The position numbers and the translations under genes were made by a program. A stretch of DNA of 49,773 nucleotides. Source: CAZITB01 sp964542055. GTDB lineage: Bacteria > Planctomycetota > Phycisphaerae > Sedimentisphaerales > CAMDDF01. The notes under the pieces are model-generated. The model did no database searches. It saw nothing but the letters and a program-made list of their open reading frames with translations, and was not told the DNA's origin. Positions 38,671 to 47,116 of this stretch are shown in pieces (within the stretch, counting starts at the first letter, position 1; the number at the start of each line of letters is the position of its first letter). The stretch spans positions 1 to 49,773 of the forward strand of contig CAZITB010000005.1 in NCBI GenBank assembly GCA_964542055.1, read 5' to 3'.

Positions 38671-38868
38671 ATGAAAGCTAAAGACATAAGAGGTATGAGA
38701 AAAGATGAACTGGGCAAAAAGCTCGAAGAATTACAGAGCCAGATTTTCGCCCTGCGTACTCAGTCAGTTACAGAAAAAATTGAAAACGTCAAGGCAATAA
38801 GCAATATGAAAAAAGACATTGCCCGCGTAAAAACTGTTATCAAAGAACAACAGTTGTCACAAAAATAA
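38671..38868 (+). CDS. rpmC: Ribosomal protein L29
   Basis: A 65-residue two-helix protein at the tunnel exit. MKAKDIRGMRKDELGKKLEELQ and the second helix NMKKDIARVKTVIKEQQ are typical. It lies between rplP and rpsQ, as in nearly all bacteria. Confidence 0.96.
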   Translation: MKAKDIRGMRKDELGKKLEELQSQIFALRTQSVTEKIENVKAISNMKKDIARVKTVIKEQQLSQK

Positions 38869-38893
38869 CTAATTTAAGGTTTGTTTACCAATT

Positions 38894-39157
38894 ATGGAAG
38901 AAAAGAAACTAGTTAAAGCGTTGCGTGGTGTGGTTGTTAGCAGAAGCGGCGATAAAAGCGTTCGCGTAAGGATCGATTACAAGGTCAAGCATCCGCAATA
39001 CGGAAAGTATATTAAAAAGAGCACCAAGCTTGGCGTTCATGATGAAGACAACGTAGCCGGTCTCGGTGATACAGTTGAAATCATTGAGTCCAAGCCTATA
39101 AGTAAGACAAAAAGCTGGCGCCTTAAAGAAGTCGTGCAGAAAGCTGTAATTAAATAA
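38894..39157 (+). CDS. rpsQ: Ribosomal protein S17
   Basis: An 87-residue OB-fold protein that binds 16S rRNA. LRGVVVSRSGDKSVRVRIDY, HPQYGKYIKKSTKLGVHDED and GDTVEIIESKPISKTKSW are diagnostic. The usual order rpmC-rpsQ-rplN is kept. Confidence 0.97.
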   Translation: MEEKKLVKALRGVVVSRSGDKSVRVRIDYKVKHPQYGKYIKKSTKLGVHDEDNVAGLGDTVEIIESKPISKTKSWRLKEVVQKAVIK

Positions 39158-39175
39158 TTTAAAGAGGATAGAGCG

Positions 39176-39565
39176 TTGATTCAGCAAGAAACAATGTTAG
39201 AAATAGCCGATAACAGCGGCGTGAAATTGGCACAATGTATCAAAGTACTTGGCAGAGCTGTTAGCCGAAGAGGCAAATACACTCGTCCTACAGCTTCTGT
39301 TGGTGATATTGTCATTGTTGCTATTAAGAAGTCTTTGCCTACATGCCAACTGGATGACAAAAAAGTTCATAAGTGTGTAATTATCAGAACAAAAACACCT
39401 GTAAAAAGACCAGACGGCAGTTATGTTAGGTTCGATAGCAATGCAGCGGTAATGCTAAATCAAGAAGAAGAGCCTGTAGGTACCAGAATATTCGGTGCTG
39501 TATCGCGAGAATTAAGAGAAAAGAACTTTATGAAAATCATCTCGTTAGCTAGCGAGGTAGTTTAA
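39176..39565 (+). CDS. rplN: Ribosomal protein L14
   Basis: A 129-residue large-subunit interface protein that binds RsfS in silencing. The start is TTG at 39176. The universally conserved N terminus MIQQETMLEIADNSG begins exactly there, and AAAGAGGA lies upstream. The rest (VGDIVIVAIKKSLP, RPDGSYVRFDSNAAVMLN, GTRIFGAVSRELREKNFMKI) is normal. Confidence 0.97.
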   Translation: MIQQETMLEIADNSGVKLAQCIKVLGRAVSRRGKYTRPTASVGDIVIVAIKKSLPTCQLDDKKVHKCVIIRTKTPVKRPDGSYVRFDSNAAVMLNQEEEPVGTRIFGAVSRELREKNFMKIISLASEVV

Positions 39566-39582
39566 TTTAATTGAGATAAATT

Positions 39583-39918
39583 ATGGCAGCGAAAATTAAA
39601 AAAGATGATATGGTTCAAATTATTGCCGGTGAGCACAAAGGTGCGGTAGGCAGGGTGCTTAGAATTAACCGTGATAAGGACCAGGTTGTTGTGGAAGGAC
39701 AAAACAGAAAGCTTAAACACGTTCGTCCTTCACAAAGGAACCCACAAGGCGGAAGAATAGAAGTTGAGCAGCCTATTCATATTAGTAATGTACTCCCGGT
39801 TAATCCTAAGACGAACAAGGCATCAAGAGTTCGTTTTATTGTTGACGACAAAGGTGCAAAGAAAAGAGTCACGCGGGACGGAACAGAATTGGGAATCGTT
39901 AGAAAAGCTAAAAAATAA
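39583..39918 (+). CDS. rplX: Ribosomal protein L24
   Basis: A 111-residue KOW-fold protein that starts 50S assembly. KKDDMVQIIAGEHKGAVGRVLRI is the KOW motif, followed by KHVRPSQRNPQGGRIEVEQPIH. The C terminus is basic. It ends 15 nt before rplE. Confidence 0.97.
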   Translation: MAAKIKKDDMVQIIAGEHKGAVGRVLRINRDKDQVVVEGQNRKLKHVRPSQRNPQGGRIEVEQPIHISNVLPVNPKTNKASRVRFIVDDKGAKKRVTRDGTELGIVRKAKK

Positions 39919-39933
39919 TTTTAAGGTGTGTTA

Positions 39934-40494
39934 ATGGCACGTTTGAAAGATATATATAAGTCGCAAGTAGTATCGGGAATGCAGGAAAAGTATAATTATA
40001 AAAACCCGATGGCTGTACCAAGAGTAGAGAAAGTTGTGATCTCTATGGGAATAGGTAAGGCCATACAGGATAAAAAGTTCCTGGAGGCTGCGTTGAAGGA
40101 TTTGACAAAAATCGCTGGCCAAAAGCCTCTCGTTTGTAAAGCCAAAAGAAGTGTGTCCAATTTCAAACTTCGTGAAGAGATGGAAATCGGACTCAAAGTT
40201 ACCCTAAGACGCCAGAGAATGTATGAGTTTATGGACAGACTTATCAACCTGGCGATACCAAGAGTCAAAGACTTTAGAGGTTTGAATCCTAAGAGTTTTG
40301 ATGGAAGAGGTAATTACTCCATGGGTATAAATGAGCAGTCGGTTTTTCCTGAAATAGATCCCGCATCTGTTCAAAATACCCAGGGAATGAATATTACGTT
40401 TGTTACTACGGCCAAGAACGATGAAGAATCATTCGAGATGCTTCGTTTGTTCGGTATGCCTTTTAAAACATTAAATCCTAAATCACCGGAGTAA
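39934..40494 (+). CDS. rplE: Ribosomal protein L5
   Basis: A 186-residue protein that carries 5S rRNA and contacts the P-site tRNA. Typical parts are NPMAVPRVEKVVISMGIGKA, AKRSVSNFKLREEMEIGLKVTLR, LAIPRVKDFRGLNPKSFDGRGNYSMG and EQSVFPEID. ATG 39934 is preferred to GTG 39928, since AAGG (39923-39926) is then 7 nt away. Confidence 0.97.
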   Translation: MARLKDIYKSQVVSGMQEKYNYKNPMAVPRVEKVVISMGIGKAIQDKKFLEAALKDLTKIAGQKPLVCKAKRSVSNFKLREEMEIGLKVTLRRQRMYEFMDRLINLAIPRVKDFRGLNPKSFDGRGNYSMGINEQSVFPEIDPASVQNTQGMNITFVTTAKNDEESFEMLRLFGMPFKTLNPKSPE

Positions 40495-40498
40495 TTTA

Positions 40499-40684
40499 AT
40501 GGCCACAAAAGCATTAATAAATAAAAGTAAAAGTAAACAGAAGTTCAAAGTTCGTTCATATACAAGATGTGAACTTTGCGGCAGGCCAAGAGCCGTTTAC
40601 CAGAAATTCAAAATATGCCGAATCTGTTTCAGGACTCTTGCTAGTGAAGGCAAGATTCCAGGCGTAAAGAAAGCAAGTTGGTAA
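40499..40684 (+). CDS. rpsN: Ribosomal protein S14, type Z (zinc)
   Basis: A 61-residue S14 of the short zinc-binding kind, with Cys24, Cys27, Cys40 and Cys43 in CxxC-12-CxxC arrangement and the signature GRPRAVYQKFKICRICFR. Zinc-dependent S14 here means the main ribosome needs zinc, as does its S4. It starts 4 nt after rplE. Confidence 0.97.
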   Translation: MATKALINKSKSKQKFKVRSYTRCELCGRPRAVYQKFKICRICFRTLASEGKIPGVKKASW

Positions 40685-40717
40685 AAATTAACATTTTAAA
40701 ATGTTGGAGTTTGATAA

Positions 40718-41116
40718 ATGAGTTTAAGTGATCCAGTAGCTGATATGCTTACAAGAATACGCAATGCTTCGCGCGTCGGCAAAAAAGAGGTAAAGATTAA
40801 AGCCTCTAAAGTATGTGCCGGAGTTGCAGATGTTTTGAAAAGCGAAGGCTATATCAATGATTACGATAAAATCGATGACGGTAACCAGGGAATCTTGCGT
40901 ATTATGCTTAAATATACAATGGACGGTGAACCTGTCATCAATGAAATCAAAAGAAAAAGCAAACCTGGCTGTCGCGTTTACAGTTCAGTAGGAGAAATTC
41001 CCTCTGTTATGGCTGGTCTTGGAATATCAATTATTTCAACCAACAAGGGAGTTTTAAGTGATAGAAAATGCCGCGAAGAAAATGTAAGCGGCGAAATTAT
41101 TTGTACGGTGTGCTAA
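40718..41116 (+). CDS. rpsH: Ribosomal protein S8
   Basis: A 132-residue protein that binds the central 16S domain; in E. coli it represses the spc operon. DPVADMLTRIRNASRVGKKEV, the KRKSKPGCRVYSS segment and the C-terminal GLGISIISTNKGVLSDRKC are typical. Its stop overlaps the rplF start (TAATG). Confidence 0.97.
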   Translation: MSLSDPVADMLTRIRNASRVGKKEVKIKASKVCAGVADVLKSEGYINDYDKIDDGNQGILRIMLKYTMDGEPVINEIKRKSKPGCRVYSSVGEIPSVMAGLGISIISTNKGVLSDRKCREENVSGEIICTVC

Positions 41117-41688
41117 TGAGTCGCATAGGAAAAAAACCGATAGAAATACCTTCAGGCGTAAAAGTGGAAGTTTCCGGTTCTAAGATCAAAACATCTGGGC
41201 CCAAAGGGAATTTAGAGATGAGTTGTCATCCTTCTATTGAAGTCAAGGTTGAGGAATCTAATGTCATCGTTGACAATCCCAAACCCGATGATAAGGTCGC
41301 TAAAGCCCTGCATGGCACGATGCGTTCTTTGGTCAGTAATATGATCGAGGGTGTAAGCAAAGGCTTTGAAAAGAAGATGGAAATTTTTGGTACAGGATTC
41401 AATATCAAAGAGCAGGGCAACAAGCTTGTTTTGAATGTTGGATTTTGCCATCCTGTCGAAATGCAGATTCCAAAATCTGTAAAACTGGCAGTTGAAGTAC
41501 CTGCTACCAGAGGTAATGAAGTTCCCGCTAAGTTCTCACTTTCGGGCCCTGATAAACACGAGTTAGGCCAGTTTGCCGCGAATGTACGCAGAGTAAAACC
41601 TCCTGAGCCCTACAAAGGCAAGGGGATCCGCTATGCAGACGAATTTGTAAGACGCAAAGAAGGAAAAGCTTTCGCATCCGGCGGATAA
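41116..41688 (+). CDS. rplF: Ribosomal protein L6
   Basis: A 190-residue protein near the factor-binding site. The start at ATG 41116 (MSRIGKKPIEIPSGV) is fixed by the conserved N terminus; an in-frame ATG at 41068 would only add residues from within rpsH. TMRSLVSNMIEGVSKGFEKKMEI, FSLSGPDKHELGQFAANVRRVKPPEPYKGKGIRY mark both repeats in part. It overlaps rpsH by 1 nt, so coupling is likely. Confidence 0.97.
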   Translation: MSRIGKKPIEIPSGVKVEVSGSKIKTSGPKGNLEMSCHPSIEVKVEESNVIVDNPKPDDKVAKALHGTMRSLVSNMIEGVSKGFEKKMEIFGTGFNIKEQGNKLVLNVGFCHPVEMQIPKSVKLAVEVPATRGNEVPAKFSLSGPDKHELGQFAANVRRVKPPEPYKGKGIRYADEFVRRKEGKAFASGG

Positions 41689-41728
41689 TCATAAGGGCAT
41701 ATATTAACAATTTGATATTGGTGAAACA

Positions 41729-42094
41729 ATGCAATTAAGTAAAAAAGAACAATCTCATTTGAGAAGAAAAAAACATATCAGGAATAAACTTTTTGGTTAT
41801 CCTGACAGGCCAAGGCTCAGCGTATATCGCAGTGGAAAGCACATATATGCTCAGATAATTGATGATGTCTCTGGTTTGACACTTGCTTCGGCTAATACAT
41901 TAAACAAGTCGATTAAAAATGATGTGAAAAACGGCGGTAATAAGAAAGCTGCAGAAAAAGTTGGCTCTGCGATTGCTAAAGAAGCGCTTAACGTCGGTAT
42001 TAAATGTGTAAAATTTGATAGAAACGGCTTTTTGTTTCACGGTCGAGTAAAAGCATTGGCAGATTCGGCACGAAAAGAAGGTCTGGTATTTTAA
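41729..42094 (+). CDS. rplR: Ribosomal protein L18
   Basis: A 121-residue 5S rRNA-binding protein. RPRLSVYRSGKHIYAQIIDD, then the GSAIAKEAL block and the C-terminal FDRNGFLFHGRVKALADSAR are diagnostic. Normal place between rplF and rpsE. Confidence 0.97.
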   Translation: MQLSKKEQSHLRRKKHIRNKLFGYPDRPRLSVYRSGKHIYAQIIDDVSGLTLASANTLNKSIKNDVKNGGNKKAAEKVGSAIAKEALNVGIKCVKFDRNGFLFHGRVKALADSARKEGLVF

Positions 42095-42113
42095 AGAATA
42101 AGAGAGGTTTGAA

Positions 42114-42629
42114 TTGGCAGAAGAACCGAGAATACAATTTGAAGAAGAACAGTCGCTTGAGAACACTGTAGTTAAAATTTACAGATGTGCAAAAGTGGTA
42201 AAAGGTGGCCGTAGATTCAGCTTTGCCGGTCTGGTAGTTGTAGGTGACCGCAATGGAAATGTTGGTGTCGGATATGGAAAAGCCAACGAAGTTCCCATGG
42301 CCATTGAAAAAGCTACCAAAGACGCAAAGAAGAATCTCAAAAACATCAGCTTGGTTTGCGGTACTATACCTCATCAGGTAATTGGCCGTTTCAGAGCGAC
42401 CAAGATTGTTCTGGTCCCGGCCAGTCCCGGTACCGGTGTTATTGCCGGAAGCAGCTCTCGTGCAGTACTTGAGTACGCAGGTGTAAGAGATGTACTTACC
42501 AAAATATACGGAAGTACCGGTGCAAAAAATGTCGTTAAAGCTACTTTAAATGCTTTGGTAAGCTTAAAGAGCAGCGAATTGATTGAATCTATGCGTGGCG
42601 TAGAAGTTGAAGCTATTAAAAGGTGGTGA
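42114..42629 (+). CDS. rpsE: Ribosomal protein S5
   Basis: A 171-residue protein of the mRNA entry site. The start is TTG at 42114, after AGAGAGG. The family core GGRRFSFAGLVVVGDRNGNVG and GYGKANEVPMAIEKA follows, then TGVIAGSSSRAVLEYAGVRDVL. Residues linked to spectinomycin resistance cannot be assessed by eye. rplO begins 8 nt after the stop (42638); no rpmD is present between them. Confidence 0.96.
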   Translation: MAEEPRIQFEEEQSLENTVVKIYRCAKVVKGGRRFSFAGLVVVGDRNGNVGVGYGKANEVPMAIEKATKDAKKNLKNISLVCGTIPHQVIGRFRATKIVLVPASPGTGVIAGSSSRAVLEYAGVRDVLTKIYGSTGAKNVVKATLNALVSLKSSELIESMRGVEVEAIKRW

Positions 42630-42637
42630 TATATAAA

Positions 42638-43081
42638 ATGTTAAGTCATGAAATAACTTCAGTTGCTGGAAAGAATAAGGCTCGCAAGCGTATTGGACGA
42701 GGGCGTGGTTCCGGTGTCGGCAAAACATGCGGCAGAGGCCATAAAGGAAGCGGCAGCAGAGCTGGTTCATTTACCAGGCCAACTCATGAAGGCGGACAAA
42801 TGCCTTTATTCAGAAGGATGCCCAAAAGAGGTTTTAGTAATTTCCAGTTTGCAAGACGTTACGAAATAATAAACGTATCGCAGCTCGATAATTTTGAAAA
42901 TGGTTCAGTAATCGGCATTGAGCAGCTGGTTGATGCTGGAATTATCGATAGCGTTGATAGCAAAGTTAAGATTCTTGGCGACGGCGTGCTGACAAAGAAG
43001 CTTGAAGTTGTCGCACATAAATTCAGCAAGTCTGCTCAGGAAAAGATCAGCGGTTGCGGTGGAACTGCAAAAATTGCATAA
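42638..43081 (+). CDS. rplO: Ribosomal protein L15
   Basis: A 147-residue late-assembly protein. ITSVAGKNKARKRIGRGRGSG, GKTCGRGHKGSGSRAG and FEGGQMPL-like (HEGGQMPLFRRMPKRGF) are characteristic. ATG 42638 gives the conserved N terminus; an upstream GTG at 42623 would overlap rpsE. AGGTGG (42621-42626) serves as binding site. secY follows after 6 nt. Confidence 0.97.
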   Translation: MLSHEITSVAGKNKARKRIGRGRGSGVGKTCGRGHKGSGSRAGSFTRPTHEGGQMPLFRRMPKRGFSNFQFARRYEIINVSQLDNFENGSVIGIEQLVDAGIIDSVDSKVKILGDGVLTKKLEVVAHKFSKSAQEKISGCGGTAKIA

Positions 43082-43087
43082 GGATTA

Positions 43088-44461
43088 ATGATGCTGCGAA
43101 AAATATCTAACATATTCAAAGTACCGGACTTGAGAAACAAGATATTGTTTACTCTCGCTCTGTTGGCGATCTACAGGGTAGGTTTCGCAATTCCGATTCC
43201 TATGTTTGATGCTGCCAAGATTCAGGAAATGGCTGCCAGCAGGGCTGGCGGAGCGCTTGGCCAGGTAGCTGCATACCTGCAAATGTTTAGCGGCGGAACA
43301 TTAGATAAAAGTTCTCTGTTCGGTCTGGGTATTATGCCCTACATTACGTCGTCAATTATTTTGATGCTCTTGGGCGAAGTTTTACCTTCCTTAAGAAAAC
43401 TCAGACAGGAAGGCCAGGCAGGATACAAAAAAATACAGGAATATACAAGATATCTAACAGTACCGATTTGTATTATTCAAGCAATAATGTACACACGAAT
43501 GCTCGGCAGCAATCAGTTTGTTTATGATGGCATGGAAAACTGGGCAATGGTCTTTGGTGTTGTCGGTATGACCGCTGGTACAATATTTTTGATGTGGCTT
43601 GGTGAACAAATTGATGAATTCGGTATTGGAAACGGAATCAGCGTTTTGATTATGGCAGGTATCGTTTCAAGTATGCCTTGGGCTGTCAGAGAAGTGTGGC
43701 AAAGAACCGATTTTAGAGGTGCTGGAGAAGCAGGTACTTACGGTCCGACTGTTATTCTGTTTTTGATTTGTGCTTTTGTTTTTGTTGTTGCTGGAGCAAT
43801 TTTAATTACCCAGGGACAAAGAAGAATACCTATTCAACAAGCTAAACAGATGAGAGGCCGCAGAATGTACGGCGGACAAAGACATTATCTGCCTCTTCGT
43901 GTTAATCACGGTGGTGTAATGCCGATTATTTTCGCGTCAAGTTTCATGCTTTTCCCGACAATACTTTTTTCATGGCTAAGTGGTCTGTTCAGTAGTATGG
44001 AATGGGACGGGCTTGCAGGTGCTATGAGAGCCGGCCAAAACGCAACCCAGCCTGGACAATATGCATATACAGTTATCTATATAATTTTGATTTTCCTTTT
44101 TGCTTATTTCTGGACAACAGTGCAGTTCCAGCCGAAGGATATGGCTAAAAGGCTAAGAGATTCAGGCAGCTTTATACCTGGTTTAAGGCCGGGCCACAGA
44201 ACCGCCGAATATCTCGAAACCGTTATGACCAGGATCACCTTCTATGGTGCAGCATTTTTGGCTTTTATCGCGGTAATACCGACTGTTATTTCACAGTCAC
44301 TTGGAATCAGCTACAATGTTTCAGCTTTCCTCGGCGGTACCGGTTTGCTGATCGTAGTAAGTGTTTCACTTGACTTGGTACAAAGAATCGAATCGAATTT
44401 GATAATGCGTAACTACGAAGGATTTAGTCAATCAGGAAGAATTAAGGGAGCTTATTCATGA
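43088..44461 (+). CDS. secY: Preprotein translocase subunit SecY
   Basis: A 457-residue integral membrane protein forming the protein-conducting channel with SecE (encoded at 18844). Ten membrane spans can be traced. ILFTLALLAIYRVGFAIPIP begins span 1, followed by SLFGLGIMPYITSSIILMLL, the ALGISGNG-type loop as FGIGNGISVLIMAGIV, LRVNHGGVMPIIFASS, and DSGSFIPGLRPGHRTAEYLE in the last cytoplasmic loop. An insertion near residues 310-330 (EWDGLAGAMRAGQNATQPGQ) enlarges one loop. It overlaps adk by 4 nt (ATGA). Confidence 0.98.
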   Translation: MMLRKISNIFKVPDLRNKILFTLALLAIYRVGFAIPIPMFDAAKIQEMAASRAGGALGQVAAYLQMFSGGTLDKSSLFGLGIMPYITSSIILMLLGEVLPSLRKLRQEGQAGYKKIQEYTRYLTVPICIIQAIMYTRMLGSNQFVYDGMENWAMVFGVVGMTAGTIFLMWLGEQIDEFGIGNGISVLIMAGIVSSMPWAVREVWQRTDFRGAGEAGTYGPTVILFLICAFVFVVAGAILITQGQRRIPIQQAKQMRGRRMYGGQRHYLPLRVNHGGVMPIIFASSFMLFPTILFSWLSGLFSSMEWDGLAGAMRAGQNATQPGQYAYTVIYIILIFLFAYFWTTVQFQPKDMAKRLRDSGSFIPGLRPGHRTAEYLETVMTRITFYGAAFLAFIAVIPTVISQSLGISYNVSAFLGGTGLLIVVSVSLDLVQRIESNLIMRNYEGFSQSGRIKGAYS

Positions 44462-45108
44462 GGATAGTTTTACTAGGACCTCCCGGAGCAGGCAAAGGAA
44501 CTCAATGCAAAAGGATCGTTGAAAAATATGACCTTGCGCATTTGTCAAGCGGAGATATTTTACGTGCCGAAAGAAGCCAGGGAACAGAACTCGGCAAAAA
44601 GGCAAAAGAATATATGGATTCAGGACAGCTTGTACCTGATGATCTGATCATAAAAATGATGGTCGGTGCAATGAAGAAAGCTGGCGGTAATTATGTTCTT
44701 GATGGTTTTCCAAGAACAGTCGTTCAAGCCGAAGCACTTGATAAGGCACTGGCAAATGAAGGTGAAAAAATAGATGCTGTCGTAAACTTAGAAATCGATG
44801 ATCAGGTAGTAGCATCGCGAATGACCGGCAGAAGAAGCTGTTCAAAATGTGGTGCGGTTTACCATGTCGATAATTTGAAACCTAAGACTGAAAATCAGTG
44901 TGATAAAGGTTGCGGTGAACTTGTTCAGCGACCCGATGATAAACCTGAAGTTGTTTCTAACAGGTTGAAAACGTATCATCAGCAAACTGAGCCGGTCCTG
45001 GGTTATTATAAAAATGCAGGTTACACAATATTTAATATTGACGCAGATAAAGAGATAGATGATATAACTGCAACGATTTTTGATAAGCTGAATAGTATTT
45101 CAGCGTAG
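44458..45108 (+). CDS. adk: Adenylate kinase, zinc-LID type
   Basis: A 216-residue enzyme converting AMP plus ATP to two ADP. The P-loop GPPGAGKGTQC (8-18), AMP-binding LSSGDILRAE and DGFPRT (82-87) are all present. The LID has zinc-ligand cysteines Cys128, Cys131, Cys148 and Cys152; the second pair is spaced CxxxC instead of CxxC, an unusual insertion. Presence between secY and map is the standard spc arrangement. It starts inside the secY stop. Confidence 0.97.
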   Translation: MRIVLLGPPGAGKGTQCKRIVEKYDLAHLSSGDILRAERSQGTELGKKAKEYMDSGQLVPDDLIIKMMVGAMKKAGGNYVLDGFPRTVVQAEALDKALANEGEKIDAVVNLEIDDQVVASRMTGRRSCSKCGAVYHVDNLKPKTENQCDKGCGELVQRPDDKPEVVSNRLKTYHQQTEPVLGYYKNAGYTIFNIDADKEIDDITATIFDKLNSISA

Positions 45109-45119
45109 TTGGCAGAAGT

Positions 45120-45896
45120 ATGGCAATAAATATCAGAAGTCCCAGAGAGATTAAGAAGTTAAGAGAAGCTGGGAAAATTGTTGCAGATGTTCTTTGTAAA
45201 TTGAAGCAGGAAATCAAACCCGGAGTAAGTACCTGGCACCTTGATAGGATCGCTTTGGAAATGACCGAAAAGTTCGGTGCCAAAGCTTTATTTAAAGGTG
45301 TCAAAAGCCCTTATGCCAGAAAACCTTTCCCCGGAGCTATATGTGCCTCTGTTAATGAAGAGGTTGTACACGGAATTCCTTCTAAGCTGGTTAAAGTCCA
45401 GGAAGGAGATATCTTAAGTATAGACTTCGGTGTAAAGTATAAAGGTTATTGCGGCGATTCGGCTTTTACAATGGCAGTAGGCAGAGTTAGTCCTGAAAAG
45501 CAGAGGCTTATGGATGTTACCAAAAAGCTTTTGGACACAGCGATTGAAAATTCTGCTCCTGGAGTAAAATGGACTTCAGTTGCAGCCAAAATGCAAAGCT
45601 GTGCAGATACCGCAGGATTTTCAGTTGTTACCGACTTTGTAGGTCATGGGATTGGAACCGAAATGCATGAGGATCCGAAAATCCCAAATTTTGTGAGTCC
45701 GGAGTTGTTGAGAGAAGATATTTGCCTTGAAGAAGGCATGATTCTCGCAGTTGAGCCCATGGTAAATGCCGGTAAAGCGAATGTGAAAACTCTCAAAGAT
45801 GGCTGGACGGTTGTAACCGCTGATAGAAAACCTTCAGCACACTTTGAGCATACCATAGCAATAGTAAAAGACGGCTGTGAGGTTCTTACGATATAG
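45120..45896 (+). CDS. map: Methionine aminopeptidase, type I
   Basis: A 258-residue enzyme that removes the initiator Met from nascent proteins. The metal ligands are Asp102 (IDFGV), Asp113 (GYCGDSAF), His176 (GHGIG), Glu212 (AVEPM) and Glu243 (HFEHT), with the substrate-binding His84. It follows adk by 11 nt and precedes infA by 11 nt. Confidence 0.97.
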   Translation: MAINIRSPREIKKLREAGKIVADVLCKLKQEIKPGVSTWHLDRIALEMTEKFGAKALFKGVKSPYARKPFPGAICASVNEEVVHGIPSKLVKVQEGDILSIDFGVKYKGYCGDSAFTMAVGRVSPEKQRLMDVTKKLLDTAIENSAPGVKWTSVAAKMQSCADTAGFSVVTDFVGHGIGTEMHEDPKIPNFVSPELLREDICLEEGMILAVEPMVNAGKANVKTLKDGWTVVTADRKPSAHFEHTIAIVKDGCEVLTI

Positions 45897-45907
45897 AAAG
45901 TAGTACT

Positions 45908-46123
45908 ATGGCAAAAAAAGATGCAATAACATTAGAAGCAGAAGTGATCGAAGCATTACCAAATGCTGTATTTAGAGTTAGACTCGAAAACGATCATGAA
46001 ATTTTGGCACATGTTTCAGGTAAGATGCGTATGCACTTTATCCGCATAGTGCCAGGCGATAAAGTGACTGTGGAATTGTCTCCTTATGATCTTACGCGAG
46101 GCAGAATTGTAATGCGAAACTAA
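45908..46123 (+). CDS. infA: Translation initiation factor IF-1
   Basis: A 71-residue OB-fold protein that blocks the A site during initiation. ITLEAEVIEALPNAVFRVRLEN, LAHVSGKMRMHFIRIVPGDKV and LSPYDLTRGRIVMR are diagnostic. It sits between map and rpmJ, the usual context. Confidence 0.98.
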   Translation: MAKKDAITLEAEVIEALPNAVFRVRLENDHEILAHVSGKMRMHFIRIVPGDKVTVELSPYDLTRGRIVMRN

Positions 46124-46151
46124 AAACATATATATTAAATAGGTATATATT

Positions 46152-46268
46152 ATGAAAGTTAGAAGTTCAGTTAAAAGAATATGTGAAAATTGTAAAGTCG
46201 TTCGTCGAAAAGGCGTGGTTAGAGTAATTTGTTCGGCTGACCCTCGTCATAAGCAACGTCAGGGATAA
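46152..46268 (+). CDS. rpmJ: Ribosomal protein L36
   Basis: A 38-residue zinc-ribbon protein, too short for usual ORF cut-offs. MKVRSSVKRICENC continues to a C-terminal HKQRQG; the zinc ligands Cys11, Cys14, Cys27 and His33 are all kept. It is 28 nt after infA and 17 nt before rpsM, its standard position. Confidence 0.98.
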   Translation: MKVRSSVKRICENCKVVRRKGVVRVICSADPRHKQRQG

Positions 46269-46285
46269 AATTTATAGGAGTTATT

Positions 46286-46669
46286 ATGCCCCGTATAGTT
46301 GGTGTAGATGTGCCAAATGATAAACAAGTTCTTTTTGCCCTTACCTATATTCATGGTATTGGCAGATTTGTATCAGGCAAAATCTTAAATGAAGCAGGTA
46401 TAGATCTTACCAAAAAAGCCGGTGATCTTTCTGAAGCGGACGTAGCTGCTATATCTCAAATACTCGATCGTGAATATCTAGTTGAAGGTCAGCTGCGGCG
46501 TCAGGTTTCACAAAATATTTCAAGGCTTAAAGATATAACCTGTTACAGAGGTTTAAGACACCGAAGAGGACTACCTGTTCGCGGTCAGCAGACTCAAAGT
46601 AATGCACGAACAAGAAAAGGTAAGAGAAAAACCGTTGCAGGTAAAAAAGGTGTGAAAGATCTTAAGTAA
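46286..46669 (+). CDS. rpsM: Ribosomal protein S13
   Basis: A 127-residue protein of the 30S head that contacts L5 and P-site tRNA. RIVGVDVPNDKQVLFALTYIHGIG, DITCYRGLRHRRGLPVRGQQT and NARTRKGKRKTVAGKK are typical. First of the alpha-operon ribosomal genes here. Confidence 0.98.
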   Translation: MPRIVGVDVPNDKQVLFALTYIHGIGRFVSGKILNEAGIDLTKKAGDLSEADVAAISQILDREYLVEGQLRRQVSQNISRLKDITCYRGLRHRRGLPVRGQQTQSNARTRKGKRKTVAGKKGVKDLK

Positions 46670-46699
46670 TTGATTTGAAACTCTTAGGAAGTTTATAAT

Positions 46700-47080
46700 A
46701 TGGCAAAAACAGTAAGAAGAAAAGTTAGAAAACAAGTAGCTAAAGCTATTGTGAACATCAAAGCTACTTTCAACAATACTTTAGTAAGTATTTCAGACCC
46801 TGACGGAAATGTTATCTGCAGCGATTCCGGCGGCAGCGTAGGATTTAAAGGCTCAAGGAAAAGCACTCCTTTTGCTGCTCAAAGAGCATCTGAAAAAGCA
46901 GCTAACACAGCTAAGAGATTTGGTGTTCGTGAAGTTGAAATAAAAGTCAAAGGCCCAGGTAGCGGCCGCGAAAGTGCGATCTCTGCTATTCAGGCAGCTG
47001 GTTTGAGAATATCATCTATCGAAGATATTACTCCACTGCCCCACAATGGATGCAGACCGCCAAAAAGAAGAAGAGTTTAA
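46700..47080 (+). CDS. rpsK: Ribosomal protein S11
   Basis: A 126-residue platform protein. IVNIKATFNNTLVSISDPDGN, then the AAQRASEKAANTAK helix, GPGSGRESAI and ITPLPHNGCRPPKRRRV are diagnostic. In Gram-negative bacteria Asn in PHNG may become isoaspartate. rpsD follows after 36 nt. Confidence 0.98.
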   Translation: MAKTVRRKVRKQVAKAIVNIKATFNNTLVSISDPDGNVICSDSGGSVGFKGSRKSTPFAAQRASEKAANTAKRFGVREVEIKVKGPGSGRESAISAIQAAGLRISSIEDITPLPHNGCRPPKRRRV

Positions 47081-47116
47081 TAGTAATATAAATCAGTTAA
47101 TGGAGATATGATATAA

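Noticed and set aside
41068..41115. Longer start for rplF
   Set aside because: These codons overlap rpsH in another frame, and the conserved L6 N terminus starts at 41116.
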